Notes under the pieces: model-generated
Told to the model about the DNA's origin: nothing
What the model saw: the letters and a program-made list of their open reading frames with translations, nothing else
Databases searched by the model: none
Part shown: positions 25,287-35,041 of the stretch, one piece after another
Layout: each line of letters starts with the position of its first letter
How positions within the stretch are numbered: position 1 is the first letter of the stretch
Origin: Prochlorococcus sp. AG-409-P03
GTDB taxonomy: Bacteria > Cyanobacteriota > Cyanobacteriia > PCC-6307 > Cyanobiaceae
Direction of reading: 5' to 3'
Assembly: GCA_003215295.1 (NCBI GenBank)
Contig: QCKN01000008.1
Coordinates: 1-41,775, forward strand
DNA: 41,775 nucleotides
Translations under genes and position numbers: made by a program

Positions 25287-25553
25287 ATGAAAGGTTTTTT
25301 ATTCTTTTTAGGATCCCTGATTCGCTGGCCTGTTAAAGACTCTCAGTCTTTTCTTTACTTTCATGCATATATTATTTTGGTATATGTTTTTGCTTATTTT
25401 GCTCGGTTGCTTTCATTTGATGCAACGGGTTTAATTATTACAGTGGGTGCTCTTGGGCCAATTTCTTTTGCGATATATAAAGGGCTGCCATTAGATTGCC
25501 TTGACTACAAAGCTGCAATCAATAGGGAACTTGATTCTGCCATAAATAGATGA
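25287..25553 (+). CDS. Small two-span membrane protein, unknown
   Basis: An 88-residue hypothetical. Two hydrophobic segments are visible: FHAYIILVYVFAYFARLLSF (about 25-44) and GLIITVGALGPISFAIYKGL (about 47-67). The N-terminus MKGFLFFLGSLIRWPVKDS is mildly hydrophobic and the C-terminus LDYKAAINRELDSAINR is polar and helical. I use ATG 25287; a TTG at 25281 adds two residues. I cannot name the family. It lies just after the structured non-coding stretch. Confidence 0.55.
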   Translation: MKGFLFFLGSLIRWPVKDSQSFLYFHAYIILVYVFAYFARLLSFDATGLIITVGALGPISFAIYKGLPLDCLDYKAAINRELDSAINR

Positions 25554-25562
25554 TAGTTAAAT

Positions 25563-25588
25563 GTATTGACTAAAGGTATTGACTAAAA
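25563..25588. repeat. Tandem 13-base direct repeat
   Basis: GTATTGACTAAAG (25563-25575) is followed immediately by GTATTGACTAAAA (25576-25588), differing at one base. It begins 10 bases after the preceding gene's stop, in the convergent gap before the NifU-type gene. A recent local duplication is the simplest reading. Confidence 0.75.
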
Positions 25589-25673
25589 ATTCACTCTCTT
25601 AACCGGGGACTTATTTGTCTTCTAGAAGAGCTAGCCCTTTAAATACAGTGAGATAGTTGACTAACCTTTGTAA

Positions 25674-25919
25674 TCAAAGTACTTGTATTACTTCGCTTAC
25701 TTCAGGGATCATTTCACGAAGCTTTCTTTCGATTCCCATTTTGAGAGTCATTGTGCTGCTTGGACAGCTCCCACATGCTCCCTGAAGGCGTACTTTTACT
25801 ACTGGGCCATCAATTTCTACTATCTCAACATTTCCTCCATCTGCCATGAGGAAGGGTCTGAGCTCATCTAGGACAGCTTCCACATTCTCGTTTGTGAGTG
25901 CCATCGCTTCACTACTCAT
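25674..25919 (-). CDS. nfu: NifU-type Fe-S scaffold protein (NFU domain)
   Basis: An 81-residue stand-alone NFU domain. [26 protein letters not shown] leads to the C-x2-C motif in [16 protein letters not shown], the cluster-binding site, ending [13 protein letters not shown]. Cyanobacterial Nfu is a single NFU domain that assembles and hands on [4Fe-4S] clusters, notably to photosystem I. A strong AAAGGAG lies 8 bases before ATG 25919, which fixes the start although an internal ATG exists at 25904. It diverges from mqo across 80 bases. The cysteine lyase gene 3 kb away could supply sulfur. Confidence 0.95.
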   Translation of the reverse strand: MSSEAMALTNENVEAVLDELRPFLMADGGNVEIVEIDGPVVKVRLQGACGSCPSSTMTLKMGIERKLREMIPEVSEVIQVL

Positions 25920-25999
25920 CAGGTCGCTCCTTTAGTTGACTTGGTTAGCCTAGTTAATAGGCTCATAGTCTGGCTAATTTCTCTGATTCAAGTTCATTT

Positions 26000-27487
26000 G
26001 TGTACGCTTCTGACTCCATAGGATCTGAAAATCGATATGACGCCGTGCTCATAGGAGCTGGCATCATGAGCGCCACGTTGGCTGTTCTTCTTAAGGAGTT
26101 AGACCCTGAAATGCGCTTGCTCATTGTTGAGCGCCTAGATGCTCCAGCGCTTGAGAGCAGTTCAGCAATTAATAATGCTGGCACTGGTCATGCTGCTAAT
26201 TGTGAGTTGAATTACACTCCGTTAAAGCATGGGAAGATCCAAACATCCAAAGCCATAGTTATTAATAATTCTTTTGAGCAAAGTCTTGAGCTATGGGCAT
26301 CTTTAACTGTTATGGGAAGGTTGTCCCCCAAAGAATTTCTTCACTTCCTACCTCATATAAGCTTTGTTTGGGGAGGTGAGGATGTGGCCTTCTTGCATCA
26401 ACGTTATAAGGACTTGAAATCTCTCAATGCTTTCTCTTCTATGGAATGGACAGAAGATAAAGGAGAGCTTGATTGCTGGGTTCCTCTAGTCATGGAAGGT
26501 AGGAACTGCCACCAGTTAGTCGCTGCGACAAGGGTCAAACGTGGTACTGATGTGGATTTCGGTGCGCTTACATCTGCCTATCTAGATTCCCTGCTTCGAA
26601 ATGGAGCTGTAGAGCTAAAACTTGAAACTGAACTTACGCATTTAACCAGAGATAAGGAAGGGGTTTGGCAATTAGAGCTAAAAGATCCTACTCATAGTAA
26701 GCATGTATCTTCCCCATTTGTTTTTCTTGGTGCGGGAGGAGGAGCATTGAGTCTTTTACAGAAGTCTGGTATAGAAGAAGGATTGGCTTATGGAGGGTTT
26801 CCTGTGAGCGGGCAATGGTTGGTTTGTTCTGACCCTGAGTTGACGGCCCGTCACAAGGCAAAGGTTTATGGCAAGGCCAAGATTGGTTCGCCTCCAATGT
26901 CTGTACCTCATCTTGATAGCAGATGGATTGCTGGTAAGAGGTCATTACTATTTGGACCTTTTGCAGGCTTTACTACAAAGTTTTTAAAGAATGGGTCAAA
27001 ATGGGATCTTTTCCGATCAATTGGGAACAATAATTTTGGCCCAATGTTAGATGTTGGTGTTAGGAATTTTGATTTGGTTCAATATTTACTTGGGCAGCTC
27101 CGTCAGAATCAAAAGGATCGAGTCCAGTCTCTTCAAGACTTTCAACCAACAGCTGATCAAATGGATTGGCAGTTATCACTTGCAGGGCAAAGAGTGCAGA
27201 TTATTAAGCGTACAAAAGCAGGAGGGGAGTTAAAAATGGGAACAGAAGTCGTTGCTGCTGCAGATGGTTCCTTGGCTGCTCTGCTGGGAGCATCCCCGGG
27301 AGCTAGCACCGCAGTGACAATTATGTTGGAAGTATTACAACGTTGTTGGGCGCAACGTATGGCTAGTAAAGAATGGCAAGAAAGGCTAAGGACACTTCTG
27401 CCTAGTTTTGGAAGGAACCTTACTATTGACAGTCCTTGTTTTAATGAGATTCGAGAGAGAAATGACTCTGTCTTGGCTGATGGTTAA
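26000..27487 (+). CDS. mqo: Malate:quinone oxidoreductase
   Basis: A 495-residue FAD enzyme at the membrane that oxidises malate to oxaloacetate and passes electrons to quinone. The dinucleotide motif is [22 protein letters not shown] (15-36). Typical MQO parts follow: [18 protein letters not shown], the loop [29 protein letters not shown] and [18 protein letters not shown]. The C-terminal [14 protein letters not shown] is the conserved FAD-proximal region. Length matches the family. The start is GTG 26000. The gap to lepA is 90 bases with no clear feature. Confidence 0.96.
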   Translation: MYASDSIGSENRYDAVLIGAGIMSATLAVLLKELDPEMRLLIVERLDAPALESSSAINNAGTGHAANCELNYTPLKHGKIQTSKAIVINNSFEQSLELWASLTVMGRLSPKEFLHFLPHISFVWGGEDVAFLHQRYKDLKSLNAFSSMEWTEDKGELDCWVPLVMEGRNCHQLVAATRVKRGTDVDFGALTSAYLDSLLRNGAVELKLETELTHLTRDKEGVWQLELKDPTHSKHVSSPFVFLGAGGGALSLLQKSGIEEGLAYGGFPVSGQWLVCSDPELTARHKAKVYGKAKIGSPPMSVPHLDSRWIAGKRSLLFGPFAGFTTKFLKNGSKWDLFRSIGNNNFGPMLDVGVRNFDLVQYLLGQLRQNQKDRVQSLQDFQPTADQMDWQLSLAGQRVQIIKRTKAGGELKMGTEVVAAADGSLAALLGASPGASTAVTIMLEVLQRCWAQRMASKEWQERLRTLLPSFGRNLTIDSPCFNEIRERNDSVLADG

Positions 27488-27577
27488 AGTTGGTTTGAAC
27501 CCTTGGTGGAATTCTGGATTGCATCTTTTAGGGTCTCATAATTCATTCAAGTTATCGGAAGGGGAAGTTTCAATCAC

Positions 27578-29386
27578 ATGACAGACGTTCCCGTTTCTCG
27601 GCTAAGGAACTTTTGCATTATTGCCCATATTGATCACGGCAAATCAACTCTTGCAGATAGGCTTTTGCAGGATACAGGAACTGTGGCGGGCAGGGATATG
27701 CAAGAGCAGTTTTTAGACAATATGGATCTTGAAAGAGAAAGAGGCATAACAATTAAACTTCAAGCTGCCAGGATGAATTACACCTCATTAGGTGGAGAAA
27801 GTTATGTACTCAATTTGATCGATACCCCTGGCCATGTTGACTTTTCCTACGAGGTCAGCAGATCCTTGCAGGCTTGTGAGGGTGCTTTGCTTGTTGTAGA
27901 CGCTAGTCAGGGAGTAGAAGCTCAAACCTTGGCAAATGTTTATTTAGCACTAGAGAATGATCTTGAGATAATCCCAGTACTTAACAAAATAGATTTACCT
28001 GGTTCAGATCCAGAACGCATAAAGAAGGAAATAGAATCAATAATTGGTTTGGATACATCAAAGGCGATTGCATGCTCTGCAAAAACTGGTCTTGGAATTC
28101 CAGAGATACTTCAGGCTGTTGTTGATAGGATACCTCCTCCACAAGATGCATTGAGTGAACCGACAAAGGCATTGATATTTGATTCCTACTATGATCCATA
28201 TAGAGGAGTTATTGTTTACTTCCGTGTGATAACAGGCAGAATAACAACTAAAGATAAAGTGTTACTTATGGCTAGTAATAAATGTTATGAGCCTGATGAA
28301 ATAGGTATCATGTCTCCTGATCAGCGTCGAGTTGATGAATTACATGCTGGTGAAGTTGGATACTTGGCAGCATCTATAAAAGCAGTTTCTGATGCAAGAG
28401 TTGGAGATACAATTACTCTTTTTAATTGTCCTGCTAATCAGCCATTGCCTGGCTATAAAGAGGCAAAGCCTATGGTGTTTTGTGGTTTGTTTCCTACAGA
28501 TGCAGATCAATATCCAGATTTACGAGAAGCACTAGATAAATTACAGCTCTCTGATGCTGCATTGCAATATGAACCTGAGACTAGCAGTGCTATGGGCTTT
28601 GGATTTAGATGTGGCTTCTTAGGATTGCTTCATATGGAAATAGTTCAGGAAAGGTTGGAGAGAGAATATGATTTGGATTTGATCGTCACTGCTCCATCAG
28701 TTATTTATCAAGTTAATATGACTAGTGGAGAAATTTTAATGATAGACAACCCTGCCACATTGCCAGAACCTCAACAGCGTGAATCAATTGAAGAGCCTTA
28801 TGTTCGAATAGAAATTTACGCACCAAATGAGTATAACGGAACCCTTATGGGTTTATGCCAGGAAAGAAGAGGGGACTTTGTTGATATGAAATATATAACT
28901 ACTGACCGTGTGACTTTGATCTATGAAATTCCTTTAGCTGAGGTTGTTACAGACTTCTTTGATCAAATGAAAAGTCGCACAAAGGGTTACGCATCTATGG
29001 AGTATCACTTGATTGGATATCGCCGTAACGATTTGGTTCGATTAGACGTGCTAATTAACTCAGAAAGGGCAGACCCTCTTACTACGATTGTTCACCGAGA
29101 AAAGTCTTATGCAGTAGGAAGAGGCTTGGTAGAAAAGCTTAAGGAGTTAATACCTCGCCAGCAATTTAAGATTCCTCTTCAGGCATCTATAGGCAGCCGT
29201 ATAATTGCCAGTGAAAGTATTAGTGCCATGCGAAAAGATGTCTTGGCTAAATGTTATGGAGGTGATATATCTAGAAAGAAGAAGTTATTGAAGAAGCAAG
29301 CAAAAGGGAAGAAAAGGATGAAGGCTATGGGGAAAGTTGAGGTTCCTCAGGAGGCTTTTATGGCAGTCCTGAAATTGAATCAATAG
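27578..29386 (+). CDS. lepA: Elongation factor 4 (LepA), back-translocating GTPase
   Basis: A 602-residue LepA. GTPase motifs are [10 protein letters not shown] (16-25), [18 protein letters not shown] (82-99, the switch II region), NKID (136-139) and [12 protein letters not shown]. The EF-G-like domains follow and the unique C-terminal domain ends in [15 protein letters not shown], as in known LepA. It acts on stalled or mistranslocated ribosomes. The AAGGGGAAG upstream of ATG 27578 is a good ribosome-binding site. The length matches the family. Confidence 0.98.
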   Translation: MTDVPVSRLRNFCIIAHIDHGKSTLADRLLQDTGTVAGRDMQEQFLDNMDLERERGITIKLQAARMNYTSLGGESYVLNLIDTPGHVDFSYEVSRSLQACEGALLVVDASQGVEAQTLANVYLALENDLEIIPVLNKIDLPGSDPERIKKEIESIIGLDTSKAIACSAKTGLGIPEILQAVVDRIPPPQDALSEPTKALIFDSYYDPYRGVIVYFRVITGRITTKDKVLLMASNKCYEPDEIGIMSPDQRRVDELHAGEVGYLAASIKAVSDARVGDTITLFNCPANQPLPGYKEAKPMVFCGLFPTDADQYPDLREALDKLQLSDAALQYEPETSSAMGFGFRCGFLGLLHMEIVQERLEREYDLDLIVTAPSVIYQVNMTSGEILMIDNPATLPEPQQRESIEEPYVRIEIYAPNEYNGTLMGLCQERRGDFVDMKYITTDRVTLIYEIPLAEVVTDFFDQMKSRTKGYASMEYHLIGYRRNDLVRLDVLINSERADPLTTIVHREKSYAVGRGLVEKLKELIPRQQFKIPLQASIGSRIIASESISAMRKDVLAKCYGGDISRKKKLLKKQAKGKKRMKAMGKVEVPQEAFMAVLKLNQ

Positions 29387-29414
29387 AAAGTGCAAGCTGT
29401 TTGCAAGTGAAAAT

Positions 29415-29621
29415 CTACTTCTTTATGTTATGAGCAATTGAGTTCTGGTTGTAAGGGTTTGTGGCTGCGACTTCTATTAAGGTGAGATTGGAGCTCTCCA
29501 ACTTTTTTCCCTCTGAGTCTTTTTTGCTGAGCAAAGTTGACCATATTAAGGTAGCAATAATCAGAGCACTTAAAGCCATGGTCAATTCACCTACAGTAAG
29601 TCCTGGTTCGTTGGAATTCAT
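29415..29621 (-). CDS. Small single-span membrane protein, unknown
   Basis: A 68-residue hypothetical. It begins MNSNEPGLTVGELTMALSAL and has one membrane segment, MALSALIIATLIWSTLL (about 15-31), then a polar tail rich in Lys, Glu and Asn. The minus-strand ATG at 29621 is plausible, with no strong ribosome-binding site. The plus-strand ORF over the same bases looks less protein-like. It sits tail-to-tail with lepA, 28 bases away. I do not recognise its family. Confidence 0.5.
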   Translation of the reverse strand: MNSNEPGLTVGELTMALSALIIATLIWSTLLSKKDSEGKKLESSNLTLIEVAATNPYNQNSIAHNIKK

Positions 29622-29689
29622 ACATGGATTCGCTTCAGAACCTATTTAAGCGTTTTTTGAATGAAAATACTACCTTAGCTAAATTGTTC

Positions 29690-29695
29690 TATAAT
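29690..29695 (+). promoter_or_regulatory. Candidate -10 box of the ABC permease gene
   Basis: A perfect TATAAT lies 20 bases before the ATG at 29716, a distance that allows a short leader. The -35 region is weak, as is common in this genus, so the call rests on the -10 alone. Confidence 0.45.
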
Positions 29696-29715
29696 AGTTG
29701 AAATTTGTTCTTTAG

Positions 29716-30582
29716 ATGGACGAATTAGTTAGGAAGCCCTTTCGTAATTTGTCGCTTTCAAGTCGCCTGGCTAGATATGGCCTGTTTCTTTTGACTATAT
29801 ATATTGCTGCTGCTTTATTTATGTTTTGTCTATCTGCCATGGAAATGCTGCCTGATGGTAGTTCAAGTCTCAATAATCCAATTTATTCTCCACCATCTCT
29901 AGGGCATTGGTGTGGAACAGACAGGCTAGGAAGAGATGTTTGCATTCGAACCTTGGAAGGCAGTGGAGTTGCTCTTCAAGTTGTTTTTTTAGCTGTAATA
30001 CTGTCAGTTTTGATAGGTGTTCCTCTGGGAATGGTTAGTGGTTACTTGGGTGGATTGCCTGACAAGTTTTTGGTTTTAACAATGGAAACTCTTTATACAG
30101 TGCCCGTTCTTTTGTTGTCAGTCGTCATGGCTTTTTTATTGGGGCGTGGTATACCTAATGCGGCAGTTGCTTTATGCGTTGTATATATACCTCAATACTT
30201 TAGAGTTGTTAGGAATCAAACTCTACAAGTAAAGGCTGAGCTTTTTGTTGAAGCTGCGCGTTCTCTTGGCGCTAGTCCAGAATGGATTATTCGGAAATAT
30301 TTACTTCGAAATGTAATTACATCGATCCCTGTCTTATTGACTATGAATGCTGCTGACGCTGTTTTGGTTTTAGGTGGCTTAGGTTTTCTGGGCCTTGGTT
30401 TGCCTGAGTCTGTTCCCGAGTGGGGTAGTGATTTAAATATGGCTCTGTCAGCTGTGCCTACTGGTGTTTGGTGGACGGCACTTTATCCAGGGTTGGCAAT
30501 GTTTGGATTAGTGTTTGGTTTGTCCTTGCTTGGAGAAGGCCTAGAACTATGGACAGTGGGTCGAGATATAAAAGCTAAATAA
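29716..30582 (+). CDS. Peptide/nickel-type ABC transporter permease (DppC/OppC-like)
   Basis: A 288-residue permease with about six membrane segments. GHWCGTDRLGRDVCIRTLEG (about 63-82) is the typical DppC/OppC periplasmic loop, followed by VLIGVPLGMVSGYLGG. The ATPase-coupling EAA loop is VEAARSLGASPEWIIRKYLLRN (about 177-198), which fits the E-A-A-x3-G consensus. The end ALYPGLAMFGLVFGLSLLGEGL is characteristic. The family imports peptides or nickel with a DppB-like permease, ATPases and a binding protein, none of which lie beside it here. A TATAAT precedes the gene. Confidence 0.9.
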   Translation: MDELVRKPFRNLSLSSRLARYGLFLLTIYIAAALFMFCLSAMEMLPDGSSSLNNPIYSPPSLGHWCGTDRLGRDVCIRTLEGSGVALQVVFLAVILSVLIGVPLGMVSGYLGGLPDKFLVLTMETLYTVPVLLLSVVMAFLLGRGIPNAAVALCVVYIPQYFRVVRNQTLQVKAELFVEAARSLGASPEWIIRKYLLRNVITSIPVLLTMNAADAVLVLGGLGFLGLGLPESVPEWGSDLNMALSAVPTGVWWTALYPGLAMFGLVFGLSLLGEGLELWTVGRDIKAK

Positions 30583-30583
30583 A

Positions 30584-30618
30584 TTATTCGACTATTAAAT
30601 CAATAAGTAATCGAATAA
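30584..30618 (+). terminator. Possible weak hairpin after the ABC permease
   Basis: TTATTCGA (30584-30591) pairs with TCGAATAA (30611-30618) across a 19-base loop, just after the stop codon. The stem is AT-rich with no long T run, so it is tentative. The rest of the ~100-base convergent gap holds nothing clear. Confidence 0.3.
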
Positions 30619-30681
30619 ATCTTTCTGAGCTCACTCACCTTGCTTAAGAAGTTTTTATTGGCAAATTAATAATCACACCAA

Positions 30682-31371
30682 TCAATACCTTAATTTAAAT
30701 TGACGTGGTAGTGATTCTTCTATCTCTCCATCTTTTGAGAGGTTAGGGTATGGACGATTGTTTAGCTTGCACCAATCAGCTACTTCTGGATAAGCCCATT
30801 CGAAGATTTTCTGATTATATAAATCTTTTTTTAGGCCCTCGCCATTTTCAGGGATCAGTCCTTCAGCCTCTCTTTGGCGTAAGGCTTCAAACAGTAAGGT
30901 CGCTGCTGCGACTGATACATTTAAAGACTGCACCATACCTCTCATGGGAATAAAAATGGATTGATCCATTAGAGAAGATGCTTTTGAGGTAAGGCCCCAT
31001 TTTTCAGTACCTAAAACAAATGCTGTTGGACCTGTAAAATCGCAAGTCCTATAGTCGTAAGATGAGGTCTCTAAATTTGTGCCGTATAGTTTAAAACCTT
31101 TACTCTTAAGATATTTTACTGCATCATTAATATTTTTGTGGTCATTAATACTTACCCACTTTTGACTTCCTTGGGCAGTGCTATTAAAGGCCTTTGTTTT
31201 AGTAGTATCTTTTACCGCATGAGTTTCTAAAACTCCCACTGCATCACAGGTACGAAGTATTGCAGAAAGGTTGTGTGGCTTTTCTACATTCTCGATAAGG
31301 ATTGTTAAATCAGCCATCCTTCTATTAAGAACACTTTTTAGCTTTTCAAATCGACGAGGCAGTAAAGGCAT
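30682..31371 (-). CDS. trmH: tRNA (guanosine-18-2'-O)-methyltransferase TrmH
   Basis: A 229-residue SPOUT-family methyltransferase that methylates the 2'-O of G18 in the tRNA D-loop. It begins MPLLPRRFEKLKSVLNRR, then TILIENVEKPHNLSAILRTCDAVG (about 24-47), the motif 1 Asn/Arg region. The trefoil-knot SAM site is TAFVLGTEKWGLT and IPMRGMVQSLNVSVAAATLLFEALRQ. The AAAGGAAAG on the minus strand, about 9 bases upstream, supports ATG 31371. Its start overlaps the start of the alkyltransferase-like gene on the opposite strand. Confidence 0.94.
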   Translation of the reverse strand: MPLLPRRFEKLKSVLNRRMADLTILIENVEKPHNLSAILRTCDAVGVLETHAVKDTTKTKAFNSTAQGSQKWVSINDHKNINDAVKYLKSKGFKLYGTNLETSSYDYRTCDFTGPTAFVLGTEKWGLTSKASSLMDQSIFIPMRGMVQSLNVSVAAATLLFEALRQREAEGLIPENGEGLKKDLYNQKIFEWAYPEVADWCKLNNRPYPNLSKDGEIEESLPRQFKLRY

Positions 31372-31717
31372 GAATCAAATACTTTCCTTTGATAAAAGGG
31401 TATGTGAAATAGTTTCTCGAATACCTTTCGGACAAGTGGCCACCTATGGACAGATTGCTGAGTTAATGGGTTCATATGGATCGGCAAGACAAGTAGGTTG
31501 GTCTTTACGTCGGCTACCCATATCATCTGAAGTTCCTTGGCATCGAGTAGTAAATGCTAAAGGTCACATTTCCATGAACCCGAATAGAGAAGGTTCCGAT
31601 TGGATGCAGCGGGAAATGTTGATAGAAGAAGGGATCCCTGTGGATGCTTCTTGCACTGTTCCTTTAAAAGAATATCGTTGGCGCCCTGTAGACAGCAATT
31701 GGCTAATTGACAACTAA
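31370..31717 (+). CDS. Alkyltransferase-like (ATL) protein, Cys-less MGMT homologue
   Basis: A 115-residue homologue of the C-terminal domain of O6-alkylguanine-DNA alkyltransferase. It has PFGQVATYGQIAELMGSYGSARQVGWSLR (about 19-47), with the arginine finger R40, and VPWHRVVNAKGHIS (about 55-68). The active-site Cys of P-C-H-R is replaced by W57 (P-W-H-R), the hallmark of ATL proteins that mark alkylated bases for nucleotide excision repair. I start at ATG 31370 rather than the frame's first codon at 31271, because the upstream part is antisense to trmH. Confidence 0.9.
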   Translation: MNQILSFDKRVCEIVSRIPFGQVATYGQIAELMGSYGSARQVGWSLRRLPISSEVPWHRVVNAKGHISMNPNREGSDWMQREMLIEEGIPVDASCTVPLKEYRWRPVDSNWLIDN

Positions 31718-31788
31718 CCTTCAGAAGGTTTTAGCTCTTAAGTGTTTGTCATGAAATCAATGAGAATTAGTTCATCAAGTCCTCCGCT

Positions 31789-33123
31789 TTGATTTCTAGT
31801 AAGGCGATAAGACCTGGTCTTTTATCTAGGAAAGCTGCATGGGAGGTATTGCAGGCTGTAGCTGCAGGTGCGTATGCGGATGTAGCTCTTGATCGCATAT
31901 TAAGAAGGAATTCTTTTACAGATGTTGATAGAGGCCTGGTAACTGAATTGGCTTATGGGGCTATTCGTCAGCGTCACTATTTAGATGCATGGGTTGACTA
32001 TTGCGGAAAGCTTCCTGTGGTTAAGCAGCCTCCACTTTTGCGTTGGTTGCTGCACTTGGGGCTGTATCAGATTTTGCTAATGGATCGAATTCCTGTTGCG
32101 GCTGCTGTTGATATCACAGTAGAGCTTGCTAATAGAAGCAAGTTGGCTCGGTTGGCTCCAGTGGTTAATGGGATTTTAAGATTTGCGCTTAGATTGCAAG
32201 AAGAAGGCTCAAGTATTCCTGTTCCTGAGTCTCCTATTGAGGGCTTAGCTCAGAAAGAATCTTTACCAGTTTGGTTGGCGGCCGAATTGATTCATTGGAA
32301 AGGTCACAAGGACGCTGAGATGATTGCAAAGGCTTTTAATAAAACCCCGTCTTTGGATCTACGAGTTAACCGGTTGCGAATAAATGCTCAGAACTTGCAG
32401 AAATCTTTAGCATGCTCTGGGATTGAGACATCGTTCATTAATGGATGCCCAGATGGTTTGCAGGTATTACTGAGTAGTGGAGACTTGCGTCAATGGCCTG
32501 GATACAGGGAGGGACATTGGTCTGTTCAGGATCGTTCTGCTCAGTGGGTTACTCCGCTTTTAGATCCCAACCCTGGTGACCGAGTTCTTGATGCTTGCTC
32601 TGCTCCCGGTGGTAAGACTATGCATCTTGCTGAGTTAATGAAAGATGCTGGAGAAATATGGGCAGTGGATCGTTCCTCGCAGCGACTAAAACTTGTGAAG
32701 GACAATGCGAAGCGTCTAGGCTTTAAATCTATTAATTTTCTGGTTGCAGATTCTTCTAAACTTTTTGAGGAAAAGCCAGATTGGGTGCAATCATTTGATT
32801 GTGTACTAATTGATGCACCTTGCTCTGGACTTGGAACTCTTGCTCGTCATCCTGACGCTCGCTGGAGGATGTCTCCAGATCAGATTGACTCACTTGTTTT
32901 GTTTCAATTCAAGTTACTTGAAGGTATACTTCCATTACTGAAGCCAGGAGGGAAGATTGTGTATTCAACTTGTACAATACATCCTCGAGAAAACTTTTCT
33001 CAGATAAGAAATTTTCTTAAGAAGTACTCCAAATTGCACCTTGAAGAGGAACAGCAGATATGGCCTAACTACCATCAGCATGGGGATGGCTTTTATGCTG
33101 CGAAAATCAACTTGAGTCCCTAA
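31789..33123 (+). CDS. rsmB: 16S rRNA (cytosine-967-C5)-methyltransferase RsmB
   Basis: A 444-residue RsmB/Sun protein. The N-terminal NusB-like RNA-binding domain runs through about residue 140 (ALDRILRRNSFTDVDRGLVTELAYG). The catalytic part has SAM motif VLDACSAPGGKTMHLAEL, DAPCSGLGTLARHPDARW with the first Cys, and IVYSTCTIHPRENFSQI with the catalytic TC Cys. It methylates C967 in 16S rRNA. The start TTG 31789 is uncertain but gives the full NusB-like domain; no better codon is near. Confidence 0.94.
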   Translation: MISSKAIRPGLLSRKAAWEVLQAVAAGAYADVALDRILRRNSFTDVDRGLVTELAYGAIRQRHYLDAWVDYCGKLPVVKQPPLLRWLLHLGLYQILLMDRIPVAAAVDITVELANRSKLARLAPVVNGILRFALRLQEEGSSIPVPESPIEGLAQKESLPVWLAAELIHWKGHKDAEMIAKAFNKTPSLDLRVNRLRINAQNLQKSLACSGIETSFINGCPDGLQVLLSSGDLRQWPGYREGHWSVQDRSAQWVTPLLDPNPGDRVLDACSAPGGKTMHLAELMKDAGEIWAVDRSSQRLKLVKDNAKRLGFKSINFLVADSSKLFEEKPDWVQSFDCVLIDAPCSGLGTLARHPDARWRMSPDQIDSLVLFQFKLLEGILPLLKPGGKIVYSTCTIHPRENFSQIRNFLKKYSKLHLEEEQQIWPNYHQHGDGFYAAKINLSP

Positions 33124-33220
33124 ATATTTAATTGGTTGTTGGTAAGACAACTAAGAGTAAGCATAAAATTAAAACTCTTGATTTCTCAAATCATCTTTTC
33201 TATTTTTCTTAATTAGTGAT

Positions 33221-35041
33221 TTAATCTTTTTCTCTATATTTCTTACTGAAAGGCTTGACCTTGAAATCAATTTTTATTCTTTCCATGAATATCTTCCATG
33301 CCAATGCAGCATCTCCACTCCCACTATTTGTTCTTTGATTATTATCATAGCCAAACCATACTCCTGTTGTGAGCTCTGGTATAGAACCTATAAACCAAAG
33401 ATCTCGGCTCCCTTCGGATGTTCCCGTTTTGCCTGCTACTGATCTGCCTTCTAGGGCTGCTGCTGCTCCAGTGCCATCTCTAACTGCTTCTTCAAGCATC
33501 CAGTTAACTGTGTCTGCAGTTTTTTTGTCCACAGCACGCCTTCCTGTAGGTTTAATGTCTTTTCTGCTCCAAAGAAGAATATTGCCAGGCCCCCTAATTT
33601 CTTCGAAAGGCAATGGTTTGATGTAAATTCCCCTATTATTTAAGCCAGCATATGCAGCAGTCATGTCGATTACTGTTTGTTCATATGCCCCTATGGCCAT
33701 GGGATAGTATTTCCCTAGCTTGCGCTCATTCCCAATTCCGAATTTATTTGCGATTGATATAACCTCATTAAAACCTACTTTATCTAAGATCTTAACTGCT
33801 ACGATATTTAAGGAGTGCTTGAATGAATCATTAAGTGATACTTTCCCCATGTACTTATTGCCAAAGTTCTTGGGGCAGTAGCGTCCCCAGCAACGAGGTT
33901 TATCTATGAAAACATCTTCTGGTTTATAGCCCAGAGCAATGGCTGCCGTATAAGGGAAAATTTTAAAGGTTGATCCAGGAGAACGAAGAGCCTGTGTAGC
34001 TCGATTGAATTGTGTGTTTTTAAAGTCTTTACCTCCTACAAGTACTCTTACTAACCCTGTTTCAGGTTGGATTGATACCATGGCACCTTCCGTTTCTTCT
34101 GGTGCTCGTTGACGAATTACGTCTTGAGCAATTTTTTGCCATTTAAGATTGAGACTTGTGCGAATTGTTAGACCACCTAGTTCCAGTTGCTCTTGGGTAA
34201 GTATGAGTGGCATTTGCTCCGCAACCCAGCTAGTAAAGAAGGGGGCTGCACTATTAAAATATTTAGGTATTGCAGGCTGTAGTGTTAATTGACTGCTGAC
34301 TGCTTTTGAAAACTCACTATCACTTATAAACCCCTCTTTTTGCATTTTCTTAAGAACAATTGTACGTCTCTTTAGGGCTGATTTGGGATTAACAAGTGGC
34401 GAAAAGAATGACGGGGCTGGTGCTAGACCGGCTATTAGTGCGGCTTCTTCTAAACTCAGAAGATCTGGAGTTTTACTGAAGTAAACCCAGGCAGCATCTG
34501 CTATCCCATATGCACCTGAACCTAAATAAACATTATTTAAGTATTGCTCAAGTATTTGTTCTTTGCTGAGCTCTCTTTCTAGCTTGTAGGCTAGAAGAGC
34601 TTCCTTCAATTTTCGAGTAATTGTATGATCTTGATTTAGGAAGACAGTTCTAGCTAGTTGTTGAGTAATTGTGCTTCCACCCTCTATTACTGATCTGTGT
34701 TGAAGATTGATAAAGAGGGCTCGACTAATGCCCCAAAAATCTACGCCATTGTGTTTATAAAAGCGTCTATCCTCTGCAGCAATAAATGCTCTTTTTATTA
34801 ACTTTGGAATTTTACCGGGTTCAACTTTTTCACGAGTTGCTGGCCCAAGCTTTTGAATTACTCTTCCATTTGTTGAAAGTAAAGTGATGCTCCCAGGTCG
34901 GCTAAAGCTTTGGACTTTTACAGAACTTGGTAAGAGTGAGTCAATTGTTTTTCCTATAAAGATTTCTGTAATGGCTATGCATGAACCTACAGCTAATGAT
35001 GTAGACGCAACAAGAATCCATTTGCGTCTTGCATTTCTCAC
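33221..35041 (-). CDS. Class A penicillin-binding protein (PBP1-type)
   Basis: A 606-residue bifunctional peptidoglycan synthase. A single N-terminal membrane anchor (about 8-30) precedes the glycosyltransferase GT51 domain: EDRRFYKHNGVDFWGISRA (90-108), GGSTITQQLART (121-132) and KLERELSKEQILEQYLNNVYLG (153-174). The transpeptidase domain carries SPGSTFK with catalytic S357-x-x-K360, SLN at 410-412 and KTG at 538-540. It polymerises glycan and cross-links peptides outside the membrane. The GTG start overlaps the chlG stop as GTGA, so translation may be coupled. Confidence 0.96.
   Translation of the reverse strand: MRNARRKWILVASTSLAVGSCIAITEIFIGKTIDSLLPSSVKVQSFSRPGSITLLSTNGRVIQKLGPATREKVEPGKIPKLIKRAFIAAEDRRFYKHNGVDFWGISRALFINLQHRSVIEGGSTITQQLARTVFLNQDHTITRKLKEALLAYKLERELSKEQILEQYLNNVYLGSGAYGIADAAWVYFSKTPDLLSLEEAALIAGLAPAPSFFSPLVNPKSALKRRTIVLKKMQKEGFISDSEFSKAVSSQLTLQPAIPKYFNSAAPFFTSWVAEQMPLILTQEQLELGGLTIRTSLNLKWQKIAQDVIRQRAPEETEGAMVSIQPETGLVRVLVGGKDFKNTQFNRATQALRSPGSTFKIFPYTAAIALGYKPEDVFIDKPRCWGRYCPKNFGNKYMGKVSLNDSFKHSLNIVAVKILDKVGFNEVISIANKFGIGNERKLGKYYPMAIGAYEQTVIDMTAAYAGLNNRGIYIKPLPFEEIRGPGNILLWSRKDIKPTGRRAVDKKTADTVNWMLEEAVRDGTGAAAALEGRSVAGKTGTSEGSRDLWFIGSIPELTTGVWFGYDNNQRTNSGSGDAALAWKIFMERIKIDFKVKPFSKKYREKD

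Noticed and set aside
26688-26945. Minus-strand ORF inside mqo
   Set aside because: Antisense shadow of a full-length MQO with intact motifs.
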